Below are positions 1-7,519 of a stretch of DNA of 34,376 bases, piece by piece. The translations under genes were made by a program, and so were the position numbers. Positions within the stretch are counted from its first letter, which is position 1; each line of letters begins with the position of its first letter. Under the pieces are notes generated by a model. The model was not told the origin of the DNA, searched no databases, and was given only the letters and a program-made list of their open reading frames with translations. Source of the DNA: an uncultured Treponema sp. (GTDB lineage: Bacteria > Spirochaetota > Spirochaetia > Treponematales > Treponemataceae); NCBI GenBank assembly GCA_937885475.1, contig CAKZZR010000015.1, positions 1 through 34,376 of the forward strand, in the 5' to 3' direction.

Positions 1-30
1 CTCTTTCCCTACACGACGCTCTTCCGATCT
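1..30. other. Residual Illumina TruSeq read-1 adapter
   Basis: The first 30 bases match the 3' 30 bases of the 33-nt TruSeq universal/read-1 adapter as I know it, ending in the diagnostic CTCTTCCGATCT. Biological sequence begins at about base 31, where the ABC-F reading frame starts. It is library artefact, not genome, and marks this as an untrimmed contig edge. Confidence 0.97.
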
Positions 31-31
31 T

Positions 32-601
32 CTGATGACAAACCCGAACTTCCTGATTCTGGATGAGCCTACGAACGATTTTGACATTTTTACGATGAAC
101 GTTCTTGAGCAGTTTTTGATGCAGTATCAGGGCTGTCTTCTTGTAGTAAGCCACGACCGCTATTTTATGGACAAGGTTGCGGACAGTCTTTTTATCCTTG
201 CGGAAGACGGAAACATAAGCGGCTTTGTAGGAAAATGCTCGGAATACCTTGAGTTGCGGGAACAGCAGAAAAAAGAGCAGAAACTTGGGCAGAAGCAGGA
301 ACTCAAGAAGGAAGAAAAAACGGCTGCAAAAGACTCAGCCTGCCCGCGAGTTTCCAAAGAAGACCAACGAAGTAGCACCTGCGCTCCCCTCCCCCGCAAG
401 CGCACCTACAAGGAGCAAAAAGAATTCGAGGCACTTGAAGCAGAAATCATGGAATTGGAGGACAAAAAATCCGACCTGGAAGCCCAGATGTCTGCCGGCG
501 AAAAACTGGACTATGAGAGCCTGTCCAAAGCCTACAGCACCCTGACCGCATCGCTGGAAGAAAAATACGGGAGATGGGAAGAATTGGGCTTACTTTTGTA
601 A
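32..601 (+). CDS. ABC-F family ATPase, Uup-like, C-terminal part
   Basis: This is the 3' end of a gene that starts outside the contig. The frame is open from base 32, so the ATG at 35 is an internal methionine. The visible protein opens at the Walker B/D-loop region of the second nucleotide-binding domain (LILDEPTNDFDI), followed by the H-loop VVSHDRYFMD. After a charged linker it ends in a Lys/Glu-rich helical hairpin (about the last 70 residues) that resembles the C-terminal coiled-coil of Uup proteins. ABC-F proteins are soluble tandem ATPases acting on the ribosome or, for Uup, on branched DNA and ribosome-associated functions. The Uup assignment rests on the coiled-coil tail; the signature motif and the first ATPase domain cannot be seen. 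A hairpin overlaps the stop codon. Confidence 0.85.
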   Translation: MMTNPNFLILDEPTNDFDIFTMNVLEQFLMQYQGCLLVVSHDRYFMDKVADSLFILAEDGNISGFVGKCSEYLELREQQKKEQKLGQKQELKKEEKTAAKDSACPRVSKEDQRSSTCAPLPRKRTYKEQKEFEALEAEIMELEDKKSDLEAQMSAGEKLDYESLSKAYSTLTASLEEKYGRWEELGLLL

Positions 602-610
602 CCCCAATTC
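581..610 (+). terminator. Hairpin spanning the uup-like stop codon, possible weak terminator
   Basis: The arms GAATTGGGCTTAC and GTAACCCCAATTC form a 13-bp stem with one mismatch around a TTTT loop. The stop codon TAA (599-601) lies in the right arm. There is no T-tract after the stem, so it is not a standard intrinsic terminator; it may protect the mRNA 3' end or be incidental. Confidence 0.35.
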
Positions 611-689
611 TGCTATCAGTCAGAAAGCTGCGCCAGCTCGCTTCTCTCATGGAATAATCAGCTTCCTGTCGTGAATCTAATTCCGCTGA

Positions 690-718
690 TTGGCGAGAGA
701 GCCGCAATCTGCTATTAT
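690..718 (+). promoter_or_regulatory. Candidate aroA promoter, extended -10, near-leaderless
   Basis: A TGC-TATTAT extended -10 (TATTAT at 713-718) is preceded after 17 nt by TTGGCG (690-695). The start point would fall at about 725, only two or three bases before the aroA ATG at 728. No Shine-Dalgarno sequence precedes that ATG, which agrees with a leaderless or nearly leaderless message. Confidence 0.45.
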
Positions 719-727
719 TAGCCTACT

Positions 728-2077
728 ATGAACATAAAATCACAAAAAGCTTCTCTTTCGGGACACATTCAGGTTCCCGGCTCTAAAAGTCATACAATCC
801 GTGCCCTGCTTTTTTCTTCTTTGGCAGAAGGCACTTCTCATATCAGAAACCCGCTTGGAGGCGCCGACTGCGTTTCTTCAAGCAAGGCCGTTCCGCTTTT
901 TGGCGCAAAAGTAGACATTTCAAATCCCAAGGACTGGGTTGTCGAAGGTGCAGGTATTAATGCCCACCTTCCAAGCGACGTGGTGAACGTCGGGGATTCA
1001 GGCTCACTTTTGTATTTCATGTCGCCGGTTGCCGCAACTTTTGAAGGCTGGGCGGTCTTTACAGGGGACGAATCAATACGCACCCGCCCCGTGCTTCACG
1101 TTGTTGATGCTTTAAAGCAGATGGGCGCCGAAGCATACATTTCCCGCCCTGAAAAAAATGCCCCTCCGCTTATAATCAAAGGTCCTGTAAAGGACGGAAG
1201 CACGATTATTACAGACGGACGATTAAGCCAGTACATAAGCGGAATAATGATGGCCGCAAGCCGCCTGAACGGCACTACGAACATTGAGCTTACAGACCCA
1301 AGGGAAACTCCGTTCCTTAACATGCCCCGCCTATGGCTTGAGGAAATGGGCGTAAAGCTTGAAATCAGCGAAGACTACAAGCACATAAAGGTTCACGGCC
1401 CGGTTCAGATGAAAGCCTTTGACAAGGTAATTCCAAGCGACTGGGAAGCCGTTGCATTCCCCCTGGTTGCCGCACTCATCACGAACAGCGAGATTACCAT
1501 CGACAACGTGGACAATTCCGGAAGTCAGGGTGACATGGCAATTGTTGACGTGCTAAAAGCGCTCGGAGCAGACATAAAGGATGACGGAAAAGGAAACCTG
1601 ATTGTAAAGGGAAGCCGACTTTCTGCAGAGCACCTTCCGAACAAGGAGCTTCACGTGAACCTTTCGGGCTATCCGGATGCAATCTGCGCCCTTGCAGTTG
1701 CCGGCTGTTTTACGGAAGGAAGCATTGTAATAGAAGACATAGGCGTTTGCCGCAAAAAGGAAACGGACCGAATTGAAGTAATGCAGAAGGAGCTTGCGAA
1801 GCTTGGTGCAAAAATTGAGGTAGGTCCGGACTGGCTCAAGGTAGTCGGACATTCGCCGGTAAAGGCAGACGGTTCTGCAAATCCTGAATGGAAGCTTCAC
1901 GGCGGCGAGGTGGAAAGCTATGACGACCACCGGGTTGCAATGAGCCTTGCCTGCCTTGGGCTTGCGCTTCCTGAAGGAGAATCGGTCGTGGTAAAAGACG
2001 CCGAATGCTGCTCAGTTTCTTTCCCAGATTTCTACAGCATAATGAACGGAATCAACGCTGGATTTTCTGCCCTTTAG
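728..2077 (+). CDS. aroA: 3-phosphoshikimate 1-carboxyvinyltransferase (EPSP synthase)
   Basis: The enzyme joins shikimate-3-phosphate and phosphoenolpyruvate to make EPSP, the penultimate step to chorismate, in the cytoplasm. At 449 residues it has the usual family length. Visible landmarks are the N-terminal PGSKSHTIRALL loop (K20, S21, R25, equivalent to E. coli K22, S23, R27), GDSGSLLYF in place of the common N-A-G-T phosphoenolpyruvate loop, the SQYISG shikimate-phosphate segment, YPDA carrying the catalytic Asp, RKKETDR carrying the catalytic Glu, and a C-terminal SYDDHRVAMS. Downstream genes follow on the same strand but have their own promoter. With aroDE further along and the trp operon in between, the window holds several chorismate-to-tryptophan steps. 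The D-S-G-S variant of the PEP loop bears on glyphosate sensitivity but its effect cannot be predicted here. Confidence 0.96.
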   Translation: MNIKSQKASLSGHIQVPGSKSHTIRALLFSSLAEGTSHIRNPLGGADCVSSSKAVPLFGAKVDISNPKDWVVEGAGINAHLPSDVVNVGDSGSLLYFMSPVAATFEGWAVFTGDESIRTRPVLHVVDALKQMGAEAYISRPEKNAPPLIIKGPVKDGSTIITDGRLSQYISGIMMAASRLNGTTNIELTDPRETPFLNMPRLWLEEMGVKLEISEDYKHIKVHGPVQMKAFDKVIPSDWEAVAFPLVAALITNSEITIDNVDNSGSQGDMAIVDVLKALGADIKDDGKGNLIVKGSRLSAEHLPNKELHVNLSGYPDAICALAVAGCFTEGSIVIEDIGVCRKKETDRIEVMQKELAKLGAKIEVGPDWLKVVGHSPVKADGSANPEWKLHGGEVESYDDHRVAMSLACLGLALPEGESVVVKDAECCSVSFPDFYSIMNGINAGFSAL

Positions 2078-2105
2078 GTCGTTCACGAACAAGCGCACAA
2101 GCAAA

Positions 2106-2134
2106 TTGAACCTTGCAGCAACATAGGGTATTAT
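2106..2134 (+). promoter_or_regulatory. Promoter of the GGDEF gene, leaderless
   Basis: TTGAAC (2106-2111), a 17-nt spacer and TATTAT (2129-2134) make a good sigma-70-type promoter. The expected start point, about 2141, coincides with the tandem ATGATG at 2139-2144, so the message probably begins at the second ATG (2142). No Shine-Dalgarno sequence is present. Confidence 0.55.
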
Positions 2135-2138
2135 AGAG

Positions 2139-3251
2139 ATGATGGATTTTGAAGGCTACAGAAAAGAATATTTTTCAACGTGGCAGCGCCGCATAGAACG
2201 CTTCTGCTGGGTTCTTTTTTTTATCATTGGAATCGCAAAAATCGGCTCTTTCGCCGTTCACGCCTATTTTAAGACGCTGGACGACGCAGAAATGCGGTAT
2301 TTCATCACGTTCCGCTTTATTGCGCCCACCATCATCCAGCTGGCTTTTCTTTTTACCGCGCACGTGTTCCTAAAAAAGCCCAGTCTTTCAATCCATGCAA
2401 AGAACAACATCGTGGTAATCATGTTCCTTGGGAATATGGCGGCAATCTCAATCTTCAACTGCACGTTCACCGGCTCCATGATTGCTCCCTCGCTCGCGAT
2501 GATTTTTTCGGCAATCGTCATGCAGCCACGACTTTTGCGCGGCGTGTTCATCTCATGTCTTGGCATTCTCGCCGTCTCTGCACTCGTGCTGATTACGACC
2601 ACGCCAATCACCTCAATCTACAATACGGTGGTCTCCATTTTCATTCTCTTCATGATAAACATCGGGAACTTCGTGCTTTCCACGGAAATCTACAAGGGAA
2701 GCATAAGCCAGATTGAATACATACGCAGCGGCTACGAAAAGCAGTGCGCGCTTGCCGAAGAGCTTCAGCGCGAGCCGCTCACAAACCTGTACAACCGCCG
2801 CTCTCTTGCCGGTGCCATAGAGCGCCTTATGCACCTTTCCAACGAAAACGGCGATAACGCAATCCTCGTTTTTTTGGATTTGGACAACTTCAAGCAAATA
2901 AACGACAGCTACGGACATTCCGCGGGCGACGCAGTGCTCATCACGCTGGCAGAGGTCATCATCTCCAATCTGGAAACGAACAGAAGCGCGTTCCGTTACG
3001 GCGGAGACGAATTCGTAATCCTCATGCACAACAAGAACCTTGCGGAAGCCATTTCAATAGTAGAAAAAATCCGCCGGGAATTCTTTGATACCGAATTTGA
3101 CTTCATGCAGGAACAGTCCCATTGCTCGCTCAGCATAGGAATCGCCTTGTACCAAAAAGGCTGGTCAAGCGCCGACTGGGTAAAAGCCGCAGATTCCGCC
3201 GTATATAAGGCAAAGCAGAACGGCAAGAACCGCTACGAGATTACAGACTGA
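2139..3251 (+). CDS. Membrane-anchored diguanylate cyclase (six helices plus GGDEF)
   Basis: It probably makes cyclic di-GMP from two GTP at the inner membrane. The first ~185 residues hold about six hydrophobic helices, for example CWVLFFIIGIAKIGSFAV and NIVVIMFLGNMAAISIF, with no recognisable sensory domain name. A short linker leads into a complete GGDEF domain from about residue 212: LTNLYNRR, DLDNFKQINDSYGH and an intact GGDEF at 288-292. The inhibitory I-site (RxxD five residues before GGDEF) is absent; the four residues there are ETNR. The enzyme should therefore be active but not product-inhibited by that route. The start could be M1 or M2 given the promoter position. The next gene begins 2 nt after this stop, so the two are probably translated together. 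Confidence 0.9.
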   Translation: MMDFEGYRKEYFSTWQRRIERFCWVLFFIIGIAKIGSFAVHAYFKTLDDAEMRYFITFRFIAPTIIQLAFLFTAHVFLKKPSLSIHAKNNIVVIMFLGNMAAISIFNCTFTGSMIAPSLAMIFSAIVMQPRLLRGVFISCLGILAVSALVLITTTPITSIYNTVVSIFILFMINIGNFVLSTEIYKGSISQIEYIRSGYEKQCALAEELQREPLTNLYNRRSLAGAIERLMHLSNENGDNAILVFLDLDNFKQINDSYGHSAGDAVLITLAEVIISNLETNRSAFRYGGDEFVILMHNKNLAEAISIVEKIRREFFDTEFDFMQEQSHCSLSIGIALYQKGWSSADWVKAADSAVYKAKQNGKNRYEITD

Positions 3252-3253
3252 CT

Positions 3254-4405
3254 ATGACAGAAAATCCCGCATTCCTTACCGACCAACTTATTACCTACAT
3301 CGGAAACAAGCGTGCGCTGCTCAGCTTTATTGGGCAGGCAGTTGAGCTTGTAAAATCCCAGCTGAATCAGGAACGCCTGCACACGATGGACATGTTCTCT
3401 GGAAGCGGAATCGTGGGGCGCTTCCTTAAGGCGCATTCCAAGACGCTCACCGTAAACGACATGGAACAGTACACGCGCACGATAAACCAATGCTATCTTG
3501 CCAACTCCAGCGAGGTGGACGAAGCCACGCTTCGAGCGCTGCACGAAGAGGTAACCAGCCAGACCCTGCGCCGAGTGAACGGCACGGAGCGAGCGGGCTT
3601 TATTACGGAGCTGTACGCCCCCAAAGAAACCGAACGCATTCAAAAGGGCGAGCGCTGCTTTTACACCACGCACAACGCCCGCTACATAGATTTTGCCCGC
3701 ATGACCATTGAAGAGCGGGTGCCTGCCGCACTCCGACCGTTTTTTGTAGCGCCGCTTCTTTCGCAGGCATCCGTACATGCGAACACAGCGGGAATCTTCA
3801 AGGGCTTCTACAAGAACTCTGCCACAGGAATCGGTCAGTTCGGGGGAAACGGACGGAACGCGCTCAGCCGCATATGCAGCGACATCGTGCTGCCGTTTCC
3901 GGTGCTGAGCCGCTTTTGCTGCCCGGTGCGGATTTTTCAGTCGGATGCAAACGCGCTCTCCGTTTCTAAGGAGCTGTACGACGGACTCCCAGAGAACGAA
4001 TTTGACCTAGTGTACATGGATCCGCCCTACAACCAGCATCCATACGGCTCAAACTACTTCATGCTGAACCTTATCACGACCTACGAGCGCCCCGACAGCA
4101 ACACGATAAGCCGGGTGAGCGGCATTCCGCGCGGCTGGAACCGCAGCGCCTACAACAAAAAACTTCTTGCCGAAGAAACATTCCGCGAATTGGTACAAAG
4201 CGTCCGCACAAAATTCCTCGTCATCTCCTTTAATAACGAAGGCTTCATCAAGCGGGAACGCATGGAAGCACTGCTCGCAGAATTCGGCACCGTCAGCGTA
4301 CTAGAGGCGGGCTACAACGCGTTCCGCGGAAGCCGCAATCTGCACGGCCGCGACATACACGTAAGCGAATACCTGTTTGTCCTGGACAAGCGGAACAAGC
4401 GGTAG
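3254..4405 (+). CDS. Orphan N6-adenine DNA methyltransferase (D12-like)
   Basis: It should transfer a methyl group from S-adenosylmethionine to adenine in a specific DNA sequence. At 383 residues it shows YIGNKRALL near the N terminus (typical of D12-class enzymes), the AdoMet-binding FSGSG at 48-52, VNDM (motif II-like, residues 67-70) and the catalytic DPPYNQHPYGSNYF at 256-269. The target sequence cannot be read from the protein. It starts 2 nt after the diguanylate cyclase stop, so the pair is likely co-transcribed and translationally coupled. No restriction endonuclease gene or specificity subunit lies beside it; the next gene is a secreted hydrolase on the opposite strand. It therefore looks like a solitary, possibly regulatory methyltransferase. 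Confidence 0.88.
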   Translation: MTENPAFLTDQLITYIGNKRALLSFIGQAVELVKSQLNQERLHTMDMFSGSGIVGRFLKAHSKTLTVNDMEQYTRTINQCYLANSSEVDEATLRALHEEVTSQTLRRVNGTERAGFITELYAPKETERIQKGERCFYTTHNARYIDFARMTIEERVPAALRPFFVAPLLSQASVHANTAGIFKGFYKNSATGIGQFGGNGRNALSRICSDIVLPFPVLSRFCCPVRIFQSDANALSVSKELYDGLPENEFDLVYMDPPYNQHPYGSNYFMLNLITTYERPDSNTISRVSGIPRGWNRSAYNKKLLAEETFRELVQSVRTKFLVISFNNEGFIKRERMEALLAEFGTVSVLEAGYNAFRGSRNLHGRDIHVSEYLFVLDKRNKR

Positions 4406-4520
4406 CACAAGGGCAAAAATACAGCGCAAAAACAAACGGTGCACTCGCAAAAGCCACTGCTTGCGGCGGAATTCATTCCTTTTTTCTTGCAGCCCCCATA
4501 TTTCTGCCCCGACATTCCTT

Positions 4521-5489
4521 TCAGTCAAAGGCAAGGTCGCACCTGATGGGCAGATGGTCAGAATAGCCGCGACCGGAATAGATACGGTAGGCATAGGGCG
4601 TGCCGTCGTTCTGGTGGCACCACGGACCGTCCTTAACGGGGGCAAAGCCGCTCAAGCGCATCTCGCCGCTCATAAAAAAATGATCAATCCGTTCCCAGCT
4701 TCCCTTGTAAAAGTAGGAGCCGGCACCAGCTTCTGCCATGCACCACGGCGAAAGCACCTGCACCCCCACGCCCGTACGCCAGCGGTCGCGGAGCGTTACG
4801 GTCTTGCCATCTGTATCCACGGCAAATTCGCTCAGGTCGCGGTTAAAGTCTCCGGCGGCAAGCACGGCATAGCCAGCCGCGCGGTTCCGGGCAAAGGCGC
4901 GTGCCAAAAGCGACTCCTGTGCGTCGCGCCACAGCTCAGACTTTTCTGCCCCGCCCGCCTTTGACTTCCAGTGATTGACCACAAGAATCATGCGCCGCTC
5001 CTTTGGAAGCCGCAGCGTCAGTTCCGTTACCGTCCGCAGGCTCGGTTGCTTTGCGCCATCGCGCACGTCAAGCGTATGAAGCCTCGGCTGTTCCAGCGGA
5101 TAGCGAGAAAGCACCGCACACCCGATTGCGTCGCCCGGATTCTTGGTAAAAAACGCGTAATTCCACGCGCGTCGGCTGTTCCAAAAAGCTTCTGACAGAT
5201 TGTTCGTCACGTCATACAGAATTCGCTCATTCTCAATTTCCTCAAGAACAAAAACGTCGGCATCCATACTGCGAATTGCCTCGCATAAACGCAAAAGCCG
5301 TACCCTGTACGCATCCGTTGACCATGCGCCGCTTTTTTTGAATTCCGCGTACTCACATCCATCACACGTTCCATCAAAAAATGTCTGAACGTTCCAATTG
5401 ACCACCGACAGCCTGAATTCCTTTGCAAACGTGCTGCGGCATGCGCACAGCAAAACAAAAATCAAAAGAACCTTTCCTTTCATATTCAC
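4521..5489 (-). CDS. Exported endonuclease/exonuclease/phosphatase-family protein
   Basis: A 322-residue exported member of the EEP (DNase I-like) metal-dependent phosphoesterase fold. It starts with a signal peptide (KVLLIFVLLCACRSTFA); the LCAC stretch could be a relaxed spirochaetal lipobox, otherwise cleavage after STFA is likely. Fold landmarks appear in order: NWNVQTFF, EEIEN (metal-binding Glu), VNHWKSKAGG, GDFNRDL (Asp/Asn pair) and the C-terminal SDHLPI histidine motif. All catalytic motifs look intact, so it is probably an active nuclease or phosphodiesterase outside the cytoplasm; the substrate is unknown. AGAGGTG precedes the ATG at a good distance. It lies 77 bases downstream of metA on the same strand and may be co-transcribed with it. 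Confidence 0.85.
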   Translation of the reverse strand: MNMKGKVLLIFVLLCACRSTFAKEFRLSVVNWNVQTFFDGTCDGCEYAEFKKSGAWSTDAYRVRLLRLCEAIRSMDADVFVLEEIENERILYDVTNNLSEAFWNSRRAWNYAFFTKNPGDAIGCAVLSRYPLEQPRLHTLDVRDGAKQPSLRTVTELTLRLPKERRMILVVNHWKSKAGGAEKSELWRDAQESLLARAFARNRAAGYAVLAAGDFNRDLSEFAVDTDGKTVTLRDRWRTGVGVQVLSPWCMAEAGAGSYFYKGSWERIDHFFMSGEMRLSGFAPVKDGPWCHQNDGTPYAYRIYSGRGYSDHLPIRCDLAFD

Positions 5490-5566
5490 CTCTTACTACG
5501 TTAACCGCAAAAAAAGGCGATTTCGGCAATCCTTGAGAGAAAAAACAAGAAAAAGAGAGTATTTTT

Positions 5567-6481
5567 CTACCGACTCACGTAATCGTACGGCGTTTCCTGA
5601 TATACGTAGTAGTTCAGCCAGTTGCTGAACAAAAGGTGAGCCGTACTGCGCCAGAAGGAAACCGGCGGCTTCTGCGCGTCGTTACCAGGAAAGTAGTTCT
5701 TGGGAAGCTCAATGGGAAGCCCCTTTGCCTTGTCGCGCCAATATTCGTTGGCAAGCGTGCTGGTGTCGTACTCAAGATGCCCGGTCATAAAAATCTCGCG
5801 GTTGTCGTTTGACTTTACAAGCGTAACGCCAGCCTCGTCGGATTCCGCAAGAATGGTAAGCTCTGGGCGCGTAAGCACGTCCGTCTCGCGCAGCGTGGTA
5901 TGGCGGCTCTGCGGAATGGGGAACACGTCGTCAAAGCCGCGCAGCAATGGGTCGTTCAGCGTGGTACGGCGGTTCATAAAAATACCGAACAGTTTTTTGT
6001 CCAGCGGAATTTTTGGCACATTGTGATGATGATACAGCCCCGCAAACGCGCCCCAGCACAAATACAGCGTGGAATATACGTTCTCGCGCGCGTAGTCCAT
6101 GATTCGGCACAGCTCCGACCAATAGTCAACTTTCTCAAAGGGAATCTGCTCAACAGGAGCGCCGGTTATAATCATGCCGTCGTAGCGGTTCTTTAAAACC
6201 TCGCTGGACGGAATGTAGAATTTCTCAAGATAGTCCTCGCCTGTGTTCTTAAAGGTATGGCTTTCCATGCGTACAAGCGAAATTTCAGTCTGAAGCGGAG
6301 TGTTTCCCAAAAGGCGGAGCAGCTGGGTTTCCGTTGTCTCACGGGTAGGCATCAAATTGACAATAGCGACTTTGAGAGGACGGATTTCCTGCGTGGACGC
6401 GCGGGATTCCGTCATAACAAAAATATTCTCCTGCTCAAGAATGCTTCGTGCTGGTAAGTCGGAATTGATTTTAATAGGCAT
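5567..6481 (-). CDS. metA: Homoserine O-acetyltransferase (MetA family)
   Basis: It acylates homoserine at the first committed step of methionine synthesis. Its 304 residues match the family. The catalytic Cys142 lies in LCWGAFAGLYHH, and His235 and Glu237 lie in GHLEYDT. Residue 111 is Glu (TGAPVEQIPF). In this family Glu111 has been linked to acetyl-CoA use and Gly111, as in E. coli, to succinyl-CoA use, so acetyl transfer is predicted despite the MetA name. No ribosome-binding site precedes the ATG; a TGC-TATATT extended -10 ends 6 bases upstream, so the transcript should start on the A of the ATG. The gene is divergent from the hydrolase operon and shares a palindromic promoter with it. 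There is no other methionine gene nearby. Confidence 0.93.
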   Translation of the reverse strand: MPIKINSDLPARSILEQENIFVMTESRASTQEIRPLKVAIVNLMPTRETTETQLLRLLGNTPLQTEISLVRMESHTFKNTGEDYLEKFYIPSSEVLKNRYDGMIITGAPVEQIPFEKVDYWSELCRIMDYARENVYSTLYLCWGAFAGLYHHHNVPKIPLDKKLFGIFMNRRTTLNDPLLRGFDDVFPIPQSRHTTLRETDVLTRPELTILAESDEAGVTLVKSNDNREIFMTGHLEYDTSTLANEYWRDKAKGLPIELPKNYFPGNDAQKPPVSFWRSTAHLLFSNWLNYYVYQETPYDYVSR

Positions 6482-6487
6482 GGCTTA

Positions 6488-6520
6488 AATATAGCAAAAT
6501 AACCTTGGATTTGCTATACT
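6488..6520. promoter_or_regulatory. Overlapping divergent leaderless promoters (metA / hydrolase operon)
   Basis: A perfect 9-bp inverted repeat (TATAGCAAA at 6490-6498, TTTGCTATA at 6510-6518) contains an extended -10 on each strand: TGC-TATACT (6515-6520) for the plus-strand hydrolase and TGC-TATATT (complement of 6488-6493) for metA. Each -10 ends exactly 6 bases before its ATG, placing both start points on the start codon. Neither gene has a Shine-Dalgarno sequence. No convincing -35 is seen on either side, which fits extended -10 promoters. The palindrome could also bind a dimeric regulator. Confidence 0.6.
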
Positions 6521-6526
6521 TTTTTT

Positions 6527-7519
6527 ATGGCAGTAAACGATAACCGCAAGGCGGGTTTAAAAAAAATAAAGCTACTCGTATACAATTCAAAGCTGAACCT
6601 GAACTCATTCCGAAAAAAAATTGACGACACGTTCTACACGCCAATTCTGCCCAACCACGTTGAGCGCAGTGAACGAAAGTACGGCGGCGTAAATTGCGAC
6701 GTTCTTTCGCCGGAGTTATATTCCTCCAAGCGCGTTATGTTCTATATACATGGCGGCTGTTTTGTGGGCGGCTCGCGCCTTGCCTACCGCAGCTTCTGCT
6801 CAATGCTGGCAAACAAATGCTTTTGCCGAGTCGTAGTTCCTGAATACCGCCTTGCGCCGGTGAACGCGTTTCCTGCCGCAATAGAAGACGTTCAGGCTGT
6901 GTTCCGCTCGCTCTTTACCGAAGAGCAAATTGACCGCTCGCTGGACTCTGAACTGCCGGAATTCATCATAGCTGCGGACGGAGCGGGCGCAAGCATAGCA
7001 ACGGCGCTCGTACTGAATCTTAAGGAAAAATTCCGCGCGTGCATCGCAAAGGTGGTGCTGTTCTCGCCTTGGCTGAACCTTTCGCCGGAATCTCCGCTGT
7101 TCACTGCAAAGAAAAAGCAGGCGGACGAGGTACTTTCTGCGGAGGTACTCAAGCAATGCGCGGAACTGTATACCTACGAATCTAACCGTCAGAATCCGCT
7201 GGTCTCGCCGCTCACGGCAGCTTCCGAGCTTCTTGCGGGCTTTCCGTCGGTGTACATGCAGTGCGGCGGCAAGGAGCTTTTGCTTGGCGACGCGCAGGAA
7301 TTTGACGAACTTTTAAAAAAGAACGGCGTTCAAAGCAAACTTTGCGTGTGGGACAACATGCCACACTTGTTCCAGCTTGCGGACGAATATTTTGAGGACG
7401 CGCACAAGGCGCTTGATGCGCTTTCCGCTGAAATTTCCGGCATTGACGCAAAAAATTCGCCGCAGCAGCGCTTTGAGAACAAGCCGCGTCTGGAAAACAG
7501 CATGAGGGCGGAAGCATGA
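6527..7519 (+). CDS. Alpha/beta hydrolase of the HSL type lacking the nucleophile serine
   Basis: A 330-residue protein with the hormone-sensitive-lipase fold signature: oxyanion HGG at 75-77 (YIHGGCFVGGS), VVVPEYRLAPVNAFPAAIED, a late acidic segment (ELLLGDAQEF) and the catalytic-His region DNMPHLF. At the nucleophile elbow, where the family has G-D-S-A-G-G, it reads A-D-G-A-G-A (residues 150-155), so the serine is replaced by Gly152. I read the codon as GGA. Either it is a non-catalytic homologue or another residue serves; S156 two turns on is not in the elbow position. It is first in an operon with the TrhP-like gene, its stop overlapping the next start (ATGA). The last ~40 residues are a polar tail. 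Function unknown. Confidence 0.82.
   Translation: MAVNDNRKAGLKKIKLLVYNSKLNLNSFRKKIDDTFYTPILPNHVERSERKYGGVNCDVLSPELYSSKRVMFYIHGGCFVGGSRLAYRSFCSMLANKCFCRVVVPEYRLAPVNAFPAAIEDVQAVFRSLFTEEQIDRSLDSELPEFIIAADGAGASIATALVLNLKEKFRACIAKVVLFSPWLNLSPESPLFTAKKKQADEVLSAEVLKQCAELYTYESNRQNPLVSPLTAASELLAGFPSVYMQCGGKELLLGDAQEFDELLKKNGVQSKLCVWDNMPHLFQLADEYFEDAHKALDALSAEISGIDAKNSPQQRFENKPRLENSMRAEA

Noticed and set aside
581..610. Strong intrinsic terminator after the uup-like gene
   Set aside because: The 13-bp stem is good, but no T-tract follows and one arm lies in the coding region. I list it only as a possible weak terminator.
4406..4520. Bidirectional terminator between the methyltransferase and the EEP gene
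   Set aside because: Only short weak stems without T-tracts were found in this convergent gap.
4521..4964. Plus-strand frame at 4377-4964
   Set aside because: It is antisense to the EEP protein, whose reading has the full set of family motifs. No promoter or motif supports the plus frame.
6527..7519. Calling the hydrolase an active esterase
   Set aside because: The serine of the nucleophile elbow is absent in the sequence as given.
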